Assembly (NCBI RefSeq): GCF_014636235.1
Contig: NZ_BMDZ01000028.1
Span: forward strand, 1 to 64,000
Direction: 5' to 3'
Source: Tistrella bauzanensis
GTDB lineage: Bacteria; Pseudomonadota; Alphaproteobacteria; Tistrellales; Tistrellaceae
DNA: 64,000 nt
A model generated the notes under the pieces. That model made no database searches and was not told where the DNA came from. It was given only the letters and a program-made list of their open reading frames with translations. Made by a program: the position numbers and the translations under genes. Below, in pieces: positions 53,950 to 63,645 of this stretch; position 1 is the stretch's first letter, and each line of letters starts with the position of its first letter.

Positions 53950-54807
53950 TCATGAATGAGGATGGGTGGAGCCGGTTTGCCGGCAACCGGCGGTGCAGTC
54001 GTCAGCGGCGCCGGCCCCATGGATATGGACGTGGTCGTGAACATGGTCGTGGGCGTGGTGATATGGCGCCAGCGCCTCGGCACCCATCGGCCCGAACAGC
54101 GCCAGGAACGCCGGATCGCGGCTGACATCATCGGGATGGCCGGAACAGCAGACATGGCCGTTCAGGCACAGCACGTGATCGGTCGCCGACATCACCAGAT
54201 GCAGATCATGGCTGACCAGCAGAATGCCGCAGCCGCGCCGGTCGCGGATCGTGCGCAAGGTGCGATAGAAGGCGATCTGGCCGGGCATGTCCAGATGGGC
54301 GGCGGCTTCGTCCAGCACCAGAAGATCGGGCGCCTGCAACAAGGCCCTGGCCAGCATCACCCGCTTGGCCTCGCCGCCCGACAGGCTGTGGAAGGACCGG
54401 TTCTCAAGCCCTTCGGCCCCCGCCTCGGCCAGCGCCTGGGCAATCTCGGCGGCCGTGGCCCGGCGGCCACGGACATCGGCCAGGGTCATGAAGCGGCGCG
54501 CGGTCAGCGGCAGGGTGCGATCCACCGCCAGCGATTGCGGCACATAGCCGATCCGCAGACCCGGCCGGCGCCGGACCGTACCCTCGTCAGGTGCGATCAG
54601 CCCCAGGGCCACTTTGACCAGGGTCGATTTGCCCGCGCCATTGGGGCCGATCAGGCTGATGATCCGCCCCGGCGCGATGGCCAGGTCTATGCCATCCAGC
54701 AGGCGGCGGCCATCGCGCGCGATCACCAACCCGCGAATGTCGACCAGCGGCGTCGGATCGACCGTGTCTGCAATCGCTGCCACAGGACGATGGGCGGCCG
54801 CGGTCAT
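53950..54807 (-). CDS. znuC: Zinc ABC transporter ATPase (ZnuC) with His-rich tail
   Basis: A 285-aa ATPase. Walker A is GPNGAGKSTLVKVALG, the signature LSGGEAKRVMLARALLQ and Walker B LLVLDEAAAHLD, where the usual DEP Pro is Ala. The C-terminal 35 residues are His/Cys-rich (YHHAHDHVHDHVHIHG), a probable zinc-sensing or storage tail. The ATG at 54807 overlaps the zur stop (ATGA). Confidence 0.93.
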   Translation of the reverse strand: MTAAAHRPVAAIADTVDPTPLVDIRGLVIARDGRRLLDGIDLAIAPGRIISLIGPNGAGKSTLVKVALGLIAPDEGTVRRRPGLRIGYVPQSLAVDRTLPLTARRFMTLADVRGRRATAAEIAQALAEAGAEGLENRSFHSLSGGEAKRVMLARALLQAPDLLVLDEAAAHLDMPGQIAFYRTLRTIRDRRGCGILLVSHDLHLVMSATDHVLCLNGHVCCSGHPDDVSRDPAFLALFGPMGAEALAPYHHAHDHVHDHVHIHGAGAADDCTAGCRQTGSTHPHS

Positions 54808-55361
54808 GCCGCACCTGCCGTCGCATCCGGCGATGCCGCACAGCCGGCACACAACCCGTGCAGTTCCACCATCTGGCGCTGGACGACGAATCCGGCCGAA
54901 GCCGCCACGGCGGCCAGCCGGTCGGCGCTGTTACGATCATTCAGTTCCGCCACCCGGCCGCAGCTGTCGCAGATCAGGAACTGGCCGCTATGCACCCGCC
55001 CGGCCAGTCCGCAGCCGACAAAGGCATTCATCGACTCGATGCGGTGCACCAGCCCCTGCTCCAGCAGGAAATCCAGCGCCCGATAAACCGTCGGCGGCGC
55101 CGCACCGCTGCGTTCGTCCTTCAACCGGTCGAGCACGTCATAAGCGCGCACCGGTTCATGCCCCTGCAACACCAGTTCCAGAACCCGGCGGCGCAGATCG
55201 GTCAGCCGCGCGCCATTGGCGGCGCAGACCCGTTCCGCCAGATCCAGTGCCGTGGCGACACAGGCCCGGTGATCGTGGTCATTTCCGGGAAAGGCATCGC
55301 CGTGCCGGCCGGGGTGATGGGGGGCCGGGTCATGATCGTGGGTCGTGGGGGTCTCTGCCAT
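54804..55361 (-). CDS. zur: Fur-family zinc uptake regulator (Zur)
   Basis: A 185-aa repressor. The winged-helix region includes RLTDLRRRVLELVLQ and PPTVYRALDFLLEQGLV. The structural zinc Cys pairs are CDSC (near 131-134) and CAGC (near 170-173). Regulatory-site His/Cys lie around HRIESMNAFVGCGLAG. The first 33 residues are His-rich (HDHDPAPHHPGRHG, then NDHDHRAC), an unusual extension. It is the first gene of zur-znuC-znuB, divergent from znuA; with zinc bound it should repress both. Confidence 0.92.
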   Translation of the reverse strand: MAETPTTHDHDPAPHHPGRHGDAFPGNDHDHRACVATALDLAERVCAANGARLTDLRRRVLELVLQGHEPVRAYDVLDRLKDERSGAAPPTVYRALDFLLEQGLVHRIESMNAFVGCGLAGRVHSGQFLICDSCGRVAELNDRNSADRLAAVAASAGFVVQRQMVELHGLCAGCAASPDATAGAA

Positions 55362-55373
55362 CTTGCGCTACGC

Positions 55374-55390
55374 TATAACATTCCGTAATC
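55374..55390 (-). promoter_or_regulatory. Zur-box-like element near zur
   Basis: TATAACATTCCGTAATC (plus strand) reads GATTACGGAATGTTATA on the minus strand. It contains the G-AATGTTATA part of alphaproteobacterial Zur boxes and starts 13 bp from the zur start codon. It is one of only two AT-rich patches in the gap. Confidence 0.6.
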
Positions 55391-55399
55391 TGTGGCCGT

Positions 55400-55418
55400 G
55401 AACTGTTATGTTATATCG
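55400..55418 (+). promoter_or_regulatory. Zur-box-like element near znuA
   Basis: GAACTGTTATGTTATATCG holds two overlapping GTTAT steps and matches the TGTTAT-n-TTATA style of Zur sites. It lies about 50 bp upstream of the znuA start. With the element near zur it would let one repressor control both divergent transcripts. An exact consensus match cannot be claimed. Confidence 0.6.
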
Positions 55419-55468
55419 ATGCCGGGGGCATTGCCAGCCCTGTGGCCGATCTGGAGTGCATGTTGACC

Positions 55469-56575
<1,107 letters not shown>

Positions 56576-56616
56576 CCGGTTTTCTCATCCCTGCTCCGCC
56601 TGAGCAGCACCTCGAA

Positions 56617-56644
56617 GCCCCGGCGCCGACGATGGCACCGGGGC
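56617..56644 (+). terminator. Intrinsic terminator of znuA
   Basis: GCCCCGGCGCC (56617-56627) pairs with GGCACCGGGGC (56634-56644) with one C/A mismatch and a 6-nt loop. GTTCTTTATG follows. It lies 41 nt after the znuA stop. Confidence 0.7.
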
Positions 56645-56761
56645 GTTCTTTATGGGACGGGTGCCGGAGACGGGCCGCAACCATTGATGCCAGCGCGGAT
56701 ATGGCCACCTGTAGCGCGGCGCGGTCGTTCCGGCACGCCGAACAAGGGGACATCGTCGGCC

Positions 56762-57010
56762 ATGACCACGCGCATCACCCAGAGCACGGTGACCTTTCTT
56801 CATCCGGCGACCATCCCCGGCCTCGACCAGCCGCTGCCGGCCGGTACATACCGGCTTGAGATCGAGGAAGAACTGGTCGCCTCGCTGTCATTTCCGGTCT
56901 ATCGCCGGATATCGGCGATGCTCGATCTGCCGTCGCGCCCAGGCCTCAGCCAGATGATCACCATCGATCCGCAGGAACTGGATGCCGCCATCGCGCGCGA
57001 TCGGGCGTGA
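56762..57010 (+). CDS. Small conserved-looking protein of unknown function
   Basis: An 82-aa soluble protein starting MTTRITQSTVTFLHPATIPG. It reads like a small beta-rich domain (LPAGTYRLEIEEELVASLSF), with TIDPQELDAAIARDRA at the C-terminus. Codon use is like neighbouring genes and the composition is balanced, unlike random GC-rich frames. No motif allows a function. It is flanked by the znuA terminator and a convergent desaturase gene 47 nt away. I have a vague recollection of similar small alphaproteobacterial proteins, but no family name. Confidence 0.65.
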   Translation: MTTRITQSTVTFLHPATIPGLDQPLPAGTYRLEIEEELVASLSFPVYRRISAMLDLPSRPGLSQMITIDPQELDAAIARDRA

Positions 57011-57057
57011 TCACCCGCCGCCGGCAGATGAACATTGGTATCGACGGGGATGGCCGG

Positions 57058-58110
57058 TCACGCGGCCATGGTCGCGCCACGCCCAGGCTCTGCCTCGCGG
57101 CACGTCACCATCCGGCCCTGGTCTTCATCCCACAGGTTATAACGCAGGCTGCGCATCGCGGCGCGAAACGACATCGGCGGGACGGCCGATACATCCGCGA
57201 TCCTGGCGTGGCAGGCCTCCAGCCGGTAGTTCGGCACCCGCGGGTTCAGGTGATGGACATGGTGGAAGCCGATATTGCCGGTGAACCACTGCAAGACCCG
57301 TGGCAGGTCCAGCCAGGTGGAACTGTGCAGGGCGGCGGTGCCATGGCTCCACTCGGCATTGCGCGCCCAGACGACCGTCTCGCCGCGATGCTGAACCGCA
57401 AACAGCCAGACGCCGATGATGGCCGCCAGCGCCATCACCGGCAATTGCACAGCCACCATCGCCCCCCACCCGACCGTCAGACCAAGCGTGATCAGGATCG
57501 CCGCCACTCCCAAGGTGGTGGCGTGCACCATCCGCCGCTCGGCGCGCCAGGCCGGCGGCATATCGAAGGGCAGACGATAGAGCAGGATGAAGATCAGCGG
57601 CGGCAGTAGCAGATTGGCCACCAGCGGATGCCGGGTCACGCGATACCATCGCCGGTCGCGGGACGACAGCGCCTGATATTCACTCACCGTCAGGCAGGAT
57701 GAATAGATGTCGGCGCCGCTCTGGCGCCTATCGAGATCGTTCCAGATGCCATGATGTCCGGCGTGCTGGCGCCGCCATGACAGATAGGGTGTCAGGGTCA
57801 GCAGACTGCACGCGATGCCGCAGACATCATTCGCGGTACGGCTGCGGAAAAAGGATTGATGGCCGCAATCATGCTGAATGATGAAGATTCGCACCAGAAA
57901 CCCGGCAGCCAGGGGGGCCAGCAGCAGGCTCAGCCAGTATGACAGGTCAAGCAACAGATACATGGCGGCACAGCTGGCAAAGAAACCGCCGAAGGACGTC
58001 GCGATCTGAATCAGGCTTCGCCAAAGAAACGGCCCCTGAAAGCCGGCCACAATTCGGCGCAATTCGACAAATGAGGTGGCGTGTCCGGTTCCGGACATGC
58101 TGACGGTCAT
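57058..58110 (-). CDS. Membrane fatty acid desaturase
   Basis: A 350-aa integral-membrane di-iron enzyme. The three His boxes are HDCGH (near residue 79), QHAGHH (near 115) and HHVHH (near 283). About four to six helices surround them (IATSFGGFFASCAAMYLLLD and others). This set is typical of acyl-lipid delta-12/omega-3-type desaturases of bacteria. It acts on membrane lipid acyl chains with a ferredoxin-type donor. It is transcribed alone on the minus strand, behind the terminator of the RND operon. Confidence 0.9.
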   Translation of the reverse strand: MTVSMSGTGHATSFVELRRIVAGFQGPFLWRSLIQIATSFGGFFASCAAMYLLLDLSYWLSLLLAPLAAGFLVRIFIIQHDCGHQSFFRSRTANDVCGIACSLLTLTPYLSWRRQHAGHHGIWNDLDRRQSGADIYSSCLTVSEYQALSSRDRRWYRVTRHPLVANLLLPPLIFILLYRLPFDMPPAWRAERRMVHATTLGVAAILITLGLTVGWGAMVAVQLPVMALAAIIGVWLFAVQHRGETVVWARNAEWSHGTAALHSSTWLDLPRVLQWFTGNIGFHHVHHLNPRVPNYRLEACHARIADVSAVPPMSFRAAMRSLRYNLWDEDQGRMVTCREAEPGRGATMAA

Positions 58111-58181
58111 GGATGGGCCTCCTTGAACGGGCTCTTCAGTCTACCCGATCACATGGCTAATCCCTGAGGCCAAAGAAAGTT

Positions 58182-58224
58182 CCGGGACATCGATGACGGA
58201 GCACCACGGTCATCGATGTCCCGG
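58182..58224 (-). terminator. Strong intrinsic terminator of the RND efflux operon
   Basis: CCGGGACATCGATGAC (58182-58197) pairs perfectly over 16 bp with GTCATCGATGTCCCGG (58209-58224), with an 11-nt loop. On the minus strand the stem is followed by AACTTTCTTT. It lies 29 nt past the RND permease stop. Confidence 0.85.
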
Positions 58225-58253
58225 CATCATGTCCGGCAACGCATCCCGCCCGT

Positions 58254-61200
58254 CTACCGGTGATGGCTGTTTTCCTCGACGACAGTCTGCGTCACCTCGG
58301 CGCGCGGCACCCGGAACCACAGCGCATAGATCGCCGGCAGCGCCAGCAACGTCAGCGCGGTCGCAACCAGAAGGCCGCCCATGATGGTCAGCGCCAGCGG
58401 CCCCCAGAACACGCTGCTCGACAGCGGAATCATGCCCAGAATGGCGGCGGCGGCCGTCAGTACCACGGGTCGCGCGCGCCGCACCGTGGCATCGACGATG
58501 GCCCGCGACCGGGCATGGCCGGCGCGGACATCGGTTTCGATCTGGTCGATCAGGATGACCGTGTTGCGCATGATCATGCCGGCCAGCGCGATCAGGCCCA
58601 GCAAGGCCACGAAACCGAACGGCGCGTTCATCACCAGCAGCGCGCCCACAGCACCGATCAGGCCCAGCGGTGCCGTCAGGATCACCAGGAACAGCCGCGA
58701 GAACGACTGCACCTGCACCATCAGGATGGTGAGCATCACGATCAGCATCACCGGCATGACCGCGGCGATCGCCTTGTTGGCCTTGGCGCTTTCCTCGATC
58801 GCGCCGCCGGTGTCGATCCGATAGCCTTCCGGCAGTGACGCCTTCAGATCGGCCAGCGCCGGCAGCAGTTCATTGGTGACATCCGGCGGCTGCACGCCGT
58901 CGATCACGTCGCCGCGCACGGTCAGCACGATCTCGCGGTTGCGGCGCCACAGGATCGGTTCCTCGAACACGTAATCGATGCGCACCACCTGATCCAGCGG
59001 CACGGCCACGCCATTGCGGCTGGCGATGGTCAAGGCCGGCAGCCGGTCGAGGTCGAGCCGTTCATCGGGCACCGCGCGGGCCACCACGTCGATCAGGTCG
59101 TTACCCTCGCGGTACTGGGTGATGGTGCGACCGTCGAGCAGGGTGCGCAGGGTTTCCGAGATATCGGACGGCGTCATCCCCAACGCCCGCGCCCGGTCCT
59201 GATCCACCTGCAGACGCAGGCTCTTCTGCTGTTCGTTCCAGTTCAGATGCGGATCGACCACCTTGTCGTTCCGCAACATGATGTCACGGACCTGATAGGC
59301 ATAGTCGCGCACCTTCAGCGGGTCGTCGCCGACCACGCGGAACTGGACCGGAAAGCCCACCGGCGGGCCGAACACGAACCGGTCGACACGTGCCCGCGCC
59401 TCTGGAACAGCCCCCGCCTCCAATGCCTTGTCCAGCCGCGCCTTCACCCGTTCACGCGCCTCGGTGTCGCGGGTCAGGATCACGATCTGGGCGAAGGCGG
59501 TGTTGGGCAGCACCGGGTTCAGCCCCAGCCAGAAGCGCGGCGAGCCCTGACCGACATAGGTGGTGTAGTACTGGATATCGTCGTCACCGACCAGAAGCTG
59601 TTCGGCGGAGCGCGCGGCGGCATCGGTGACGCCGATGGCCGTGCCTTCCGGCATCCGCAGTTCCAGGAACAGCTCCGGACGGGTCGAGGTGGGGAAGAAC
59701 TGCTGCGGCACCTTGCTGGTGCCGAAGACGGCGCCGGCGAACAATGCCACCGTGATCAGGATCACCAGGATGCGATGCCCCACGCACCAGGCGATCATCC
59801 GGCGCAGGATGCGATAGACCCGGGTTTCGTACACGGCGTCAGGGTTATGATGCTTCTTCTTAGAGTAGTCTGGCAGCAGTTTGAAACCCAGATAGGGCGT
59901 GAAGATCACCGCCACGAACCACGACGCGATCAGCGCGATACCGACCACCCAGAAGATCGCGCCGGCATATTCGCCGGAGCTGGACTTGGCGAAACCGACC
60001 GGCAGGAAGCCGGCCGCAGTCACCAGGGTGCCGGTCAGCATCGGAAAGGCGGTGGATGTCCAGGCGAAGGTGGCCGCACGCGCCCGGCTCCAGCCCTGTT
60101 CCATCTTCACCACCATCATTTCGATGGCGATGATGGCGTCGTCGACCAGGAGGCCCAGGGCGATGATCAGCGCGCCCAGCGAGATGCGGTGCAGATCCAT
60201 GCCGATCGCGAACATCACCAGGAACACGATCGCCAGCACCAGCGGTACCGACAGCGCCACCACGATGCCGGTGCGCAGCCCCAGCGACAGGAAGCTCACC
60301 GCCAGCACGATCGCCAGCGCCTCCAGAAACACCTTCACGAATTCGGCGACCGAGTCTTCCACCACATGCGGCTGGTCGGCGATCTGCTCGACATCGATGC
60401 CCACCGGCAGCTCGGCGCGGATGGTGGCCATCGCGGCGGTCAGGTTCTCGCCCAGGGTCAGGATGTTGGCCCCGTCCTCCATGGCGACGCCGACGCCCAG
60501 AGCCGGCTTGCCGCCCTGGCGCACCAGAAAATCGCTCGGATCCTCGAAGCCGCGCCGGACATCGGCGACGTCACCCAGCCTGAAAACCCGCCCATTGGCT
60601 TCGACCGGTGTGGCGGCGATCCGCTCCACGGCATCGAAGGCGCCGGTGACCCTGAGATGGATGCGGTCGGCGGTGGTATCGATCGATCCCGCGGGCGACA
60701 CCGCGTTCTGCCGACCGACGCTGTCGAAGATCGCCTCGGGCGTGATGCCCAGCGTCGCAAGCCGGGTGTGGCTGAATTCCACCCAGATCCGCTGATCCTG
60801 CGCGCCGATGACATCGACCTTGGTGACGTCGGGCACCTTCAGCAGCCGCGAGCGCATATGCTCGGCCACTTTCTCAAGCGCTGCCGGATCCAGCCCGTCG
60901 GCGGTGATCATATACAGCGCCGAATACACGTCGCCATATTCGTCGTTGTAGAACGGCCCCAGCACGCCGGATGGCAGGCGGTTGCGGATATCGCCAACCT
61001 TCTTGCGCACCTGATACCACAGATCCTTGACGTCACCGGGCGGGGTGCTGTCGGACAGGGTCACCTGGATGAAGCTGGCGCCTGGCTGGGAATAGGTATC
61101 CAGCCGTTCCAGATGCGGCAGTTCCTGAAGCTTCTTCTCGATCTCGTCGGCGACCTGAGACTGCATCTCCAGCGTGGTGGCACCGGGCCAACGCGCCGAA

Positions 61201-61433
61201 ACCACCATGGTCTTGATGGTGAAGGACGGGTCTTCCGCGCGCCCCAGCTGGGTATAGGACCACAACCCCCCGATGCCCAGGATCAGGATCAGGAACAGCA
61301 CAAGCGCGCGATGATTGATCGCCCAGGCCGACAGGTTGAACCCGCCACCATCGCGCGGTGATCCCTCGCCGGGACGGTCTGGCGTCTCGCCGGTCTCCGG
61401 GCGGCTGCCGCCCGGTGTCTCTTCGGTCATCAT
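58254..61433 (-). CDS. RND-family efflux permease
   Basis: A 1059-aa inner-membrane proton-driven exporter with two repeats of six helices and large periplasmic loops. The helix-4 proton-relay Asp pair is in LGLLVDDAIIAIEMMVVKME. Other blocks are LGRAEDPSFTIKTMVVSARW near the N-terminus and ALLGLIALAGMIMRNTVILI near the C-terminus. The sequence resembles the AcrB/MexK-like hydrophobe branch rather than the metal branch. The frame opens at 61562, but ATG 61433 (with 61430) follows GAGG and starts before a Pro/Gly-rich cytoplasmic leader. It follows its adaptor gene. No TolC-type outer membrane gene is adjacent. Confidence 0.92.
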   Translation of the reverse strand: MMTEETPGGSRPETGETPDRPGEGSPRDGGGFNLSAWAINHRALVLFLILILGIGGLWSYTQLGRAEDPSFTIKTMVVSARWPGATTLEMQSQVADEIEKKLQELPHLERLDTYSQPGASFIQVTLSDSTPPGDVKDLWYQVRKKVGDIRNRLPSGVLGPFYNDEYGDVYSALYMITADGLDPAALEKVAEHMRSRLLKVPDVTKVDVIGAQDQRIWVEFSHTRLATLGITPEAIFDSVGRQNAVSPAGSIDTTADRIHLRVTGAFDAVERIAATPVEANGRVFRLGDVADVRRGFEDPSDFLVRQGGKPALGVGVAMEDGANILTLGENLTAAMATIRAELPVGIDVEQIADQPHVVEDSVAEFVKVFLEALAIVLAVSFLSLGLRTGIVVALSVPLVLAIVFLVMFAIGMDLHRISLGALIIALGLLVDDAIIAIEMMVVKMEQGWSRARAATFAWTSTAFPMLTGTLVTAAGFLPVGFAKSSSGEYAGAIFWVVGIALIASWFVAVIFTPYLGFKLLPDYSKKKHHNPDAVYETRVYRILRRMIAWCVGHRILVILITVALFAGAVFGTSKVPQQFFPTSTRPELFLELRMPEGTAIGVTDAAARSAEQLLVGDDDIQYYTTYVGQGSPRFWLGLNPVLPNTAFAQIVILTRDTEARERVKARLDKALEAGAVPEARARVDRFVFGPPVGFPVQFRVVGDDPLKVRDYAYQVRDIMLRNDKVVDPHLNWNEQQKSLRLQVDQDRARALGMTPSDISETLRTLLDGRTITQYREGNDLIDVVARAVPDERLDLDRLPALTIASRNGVAVPLDQVVRIDYVFEEPILWRRNREIVLTVRGDVIDGVQPPDVTNELLPALADLKASLPEGYRIDTGGAIEESAKANKAIAAVMPVMLIVMLTILMVQVQSFSRLFLVILTAPLGLIGAVGALLVMNAPFGFVALLGLIALAGMIMRNTVILIDQIETDVRAGHARSRAIVDATVRRARPVVLTAAAAILGMIPLSSSVFWGPLALTIMGGLLVATALTLLALPAIYALWFRVPRAEVTQTVVEENSHHR

Positions 61434-61530
61434 GGCCTCGGATGGTGTCGCGGGCCGGAACGCCGCGGAATCTGTCTGGGAGCGGCCCGCAGCTTGGCGC
61501 CGGCCGGCATCGGGGCTGATGCAGGGGCGG

Positions 61531-62664
61531 TCAGCCGCCGTCGAGGATGCGGACGGCCACACCTTCGCGCAGCTGATGCACGCCCAGCGTCACCACCCGT
61601 TCGCCCGCATCGAGGCCGCTCTGAACCATGGCGACATCCTCGGTGAACCCCTTCAATGCGACCGGCCGCCAGTTGAGGGTCGAGGTGGCCGGATCGACCA
61701 CGAACACCGCCGGGCCCTGGCCGTTGTTCATCACCGCCGCCAGCGGCAGGCGCGCCACCGGTCCTTCGCCCGGCAGCGCCAGGGTGACGGTCGCGGTCAT
61801 GCCCAGCGCCGGTGCGGCATCGTCATCGGATAGAATTTCGAACCGCGCGGCATAGGTGCGGGTCGCCGGATCGGCCTGCGGCGCCAGTTCGCGCAGCGTC
61901 GCCGCATAGCGATGATCGCCCTCGGCCCACAGGCTGACGGTCGCCTCGGCACGGCGCGCTTCGGCAAGCCAGGCTTCCGGCAGGGCGACCAGGGCCTCAC
62001 GCGGGCCATCACGGGCGATGGTCACCACGGTCTGTCCAGTGGCGACCACCTGCCCCGGCTCGGCACCCACCGAGACCACCACGCCATCGGCATCGGCCTG
62101 AAGGTCGCCATAATCCAGTTGGTTGCGGGCCAGATCGAGCGACCGGCGCGCCTGCTCCACCCGGCTGGCGGCCGCGTCGAGCGCCGATTTCTTGCGCTCA
62201 TATTCCGCAACCGGCGCAAAGCCGCGACTGCGCAGGCTGGCATAGCGGGCTTCGTCGGATTTCGCCTGGGCATAGCTGGACCGCGCCGCCGACAGTTCGG
62301 CCTCGGCGCTGGCGACCTGAAGGCCAAGATCGGTGTGATCGAGTTTTGCCACCACCTGGCCGGCAGCAACCCGATCGCCGACATCGACCGGCCGCTCAAC
62401 CAGCTTGCCGCCCACCCGGAAGCCCAGCGCGCTTTCGGTCCGCGCCCGGACGACCCCCACGAAATCGCGGGTCTCGGCAGCATTGGTATAGGCGACCGTC
62501 GCCACCCGCACCGGCCGTTCGGGCGGCGGGGCATCGGCACGGGTCGGCTCCTTGCAGCCGCCAAGGGCCAGAGCCACGGCCAGCAGCGTCGCCGCCATGG
62601 CCGGACGCGGGATATGCAATGCCAGGCGGGTGGTCGGGTGAATGGAGGGGCGGATGCGCGTCAT
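61531..62664 (-). CDS. RND efflux periplasmic adaptor (HlyD/AcrA family) lipoprotein
   Basis: A 377-aa membrane-fusion protein. The signal peptide ends in lipobox ALGGC, so it is lipid-anchored. The lipoyl/beta-barrel order is typical: FRVGGKLVERPVDVGDRVAA, a helical hairpin with SAEAELSAARSSYAQAK, then ADADGVVVSVGAEPGQVVAT. It links the RND permease to an outer membrane channel. It lies 45 nt after the tetR-type gene and 97 nt before the permease start. Confidence 0.92.
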   Translation of the reverse strand: MTRIRPSIHPTTRLALHIPRPAMAATLLAVALALGGCKEPTRADAPPPERPVRVATVAYTNAAETRDFVGVVRARTESALGFRVGGKLVERPVDVGDRVAAGQVVAKLDHTDLGLQVASAEAELSAARSSYAQAKSDEARYASLRSRGFAPVAEYERKKSALDAAASRVEQARRSLDLARNQLDYGDLQADADGVVVSVGAEPGQVVATGQTVVTIARDGPREALVALPEAWLAEARRAEATVSLWAEGDHRYAATLRELAPQADPATRTYAARFEILSDDDAAPALGMTATVTLALPGEGPVARLPLAAVMNNGQGPAVFVVDPATSTLNWRPVALKGFTEDVAMVQSGLDAGERVVTLGVHQLREGVAVRILDGG

Positions 62665-62709
62665 GATCGTCTCGGGCTCCTTGGCTGCCGGAACCGGTCC
62701 GGCGGGCCA

Positions 62710-63351
62710 TCAGGCGTTTTGCGGATGCGGGGACGTCGAGGGGGGCGAAAACGCCCCGACGCCGGCCCGAAAACCGGCAAACATGTAGCGCAGCATGCGC
62801 CGCGCCTCGGTATCGAGGTCTTCATCCAGGCCGTCGGCGATCATCACGGGATGGCAGAAGCGGTTGCCGGCATTCATCAGCGCGGTTGCGGCATCATCGG
62901 CGTCCAGACCTGGAAACTCGCCGTTCGCGGCGCCGTCGGCCAGAATGCGCGCCATGATCGCCCGGATGTCTTCCTTATGCGCCATGATCGCATCCCAGTT
63001 CTCGCGAATGCCGACCAGAACCACGTCGTGTATGCGCTGTTCCCTGAGCACGATCCGGCGGTGATAGCCCAGGATGTCGAGCATCATCGCCTCAATCCGC
63101 ACAGATGCCGGCTCAGGTCGGCCGGCGATCGCATCGCATCGCTCGCGCACCTCGTCGAGAAAGCGGCAGCAGATGTTCTGAACGATCGCGCTCTTCGACG
63201 GGAAGAAGCGATAGACATTGGCCGGCGACATGCCGAGTTCCGATGCGATATCGGCGACCGTGGTCTTGGCATAGCCGAGCCGGCGGAACAGCTCTTCCGC
63301 GACATCGGCGATGCGGGCCCGGGTTTCGTCGTGATCCGTGCGGACGTTCAT
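62710..63351 (-). CDS. TetR-family regulator of the RND operon
   Basis: A 213-aa repressor. The helix-turn-helix TTVADIASELGMSPANVYRFFPSK has the TetR consensus. The ligand-binding domain includes EQRIHDVVLVGIRENWD and a C-terminal TetR_C-like helix with RRMLRYMFAGFRAG. It is the first gene of the tetR-adaptor-RND operon. A dyad 62 bp upstream of its start is a likely operator, giving autorepression relieved by the exported compound. Confidence 0.9.
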   Translation of the reverse strand: MNVRTDHDETRARIADVAEELFRRLGYAKTTVADIASELGMSPANVYRFFPSKSAIVQNICCRFLDEVRERCDAIAGRPEPASVRIEAMMLDILGYHRRIVLREQRIHDVVLVGIRENWDAIMAHKEDIRAIMARILADGAANGEFPGLDADDAATALMNAGNRFCHPVMIADGLDEDLDTEARRMLRYMFAGFRAGVGAFSPPSTSPHPQNA

Positions 63352-63412
63352 TATGGGTATGGCCTCGTGATCGGCATGCCCCAGCCTTGTGAGGCGGGAT
63401 AAAGACTGATCC

Positions 63413-63436
63413 CTGACGAAAGAGATAAATCGTCAG
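63413..63436. promoter_or_regulatory. Candidate TetR operator
   Basis: CTGACGA (63413-63419) and TCGTCAG (63430-63436) form a perfect 7-bp inverted repeat with a 10-bp AT-rich spacer (AAGAGATAAA). It lies 62 bp upstream of the tetR-type start. The arm length and spacing are normal for this family. Confidence 0.6.
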
Positions 63437-63579
63437 TCATCAGGCGTCAATGGCAGGGCACAAAAATGCCGCGCCGGCCCGTCGGGCGAGGACGGACCTA
63501 ACCCTGCATGGCGCAAAAAGCTCCGTGTATACGGGGATCTATAGAGGAACGATCGTCAGAGATCGCGTCGGCCGATGCC

Positions 63580-63645
63580 TCAGGCGCGTTCGTGCGCCGC
63601 ACCCGGCGTCCCTCAGGCGCGTTCGCGCGCCGCACCCGGTGTCAT
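63580..63645 (-). repeat. 33-bp tandem duplication at the acyl-CoA ligase 3' end
   Basis: The unit starts TCAGGCGCGTTCG and ends in the GTC...CAT-like boundary. Copies lie at 63580-63612 and 63613-63645 and differ at three or four positions. Copy two contains the stop codon of the ligase (TCA at 63613-63615); copy one repeats the same sequence just past the stop, so the last codons (GAARERA-stop) were duplicated without changing the protein. Confidence 0.8.

Noticed and set aside
59247..61361. A 704-codon plus-strand frame inside the RND permease
   Set aside because: Antisense shadow of a clear RND gene, with His/Arg/Gln-rich sequence and no family resemblance.
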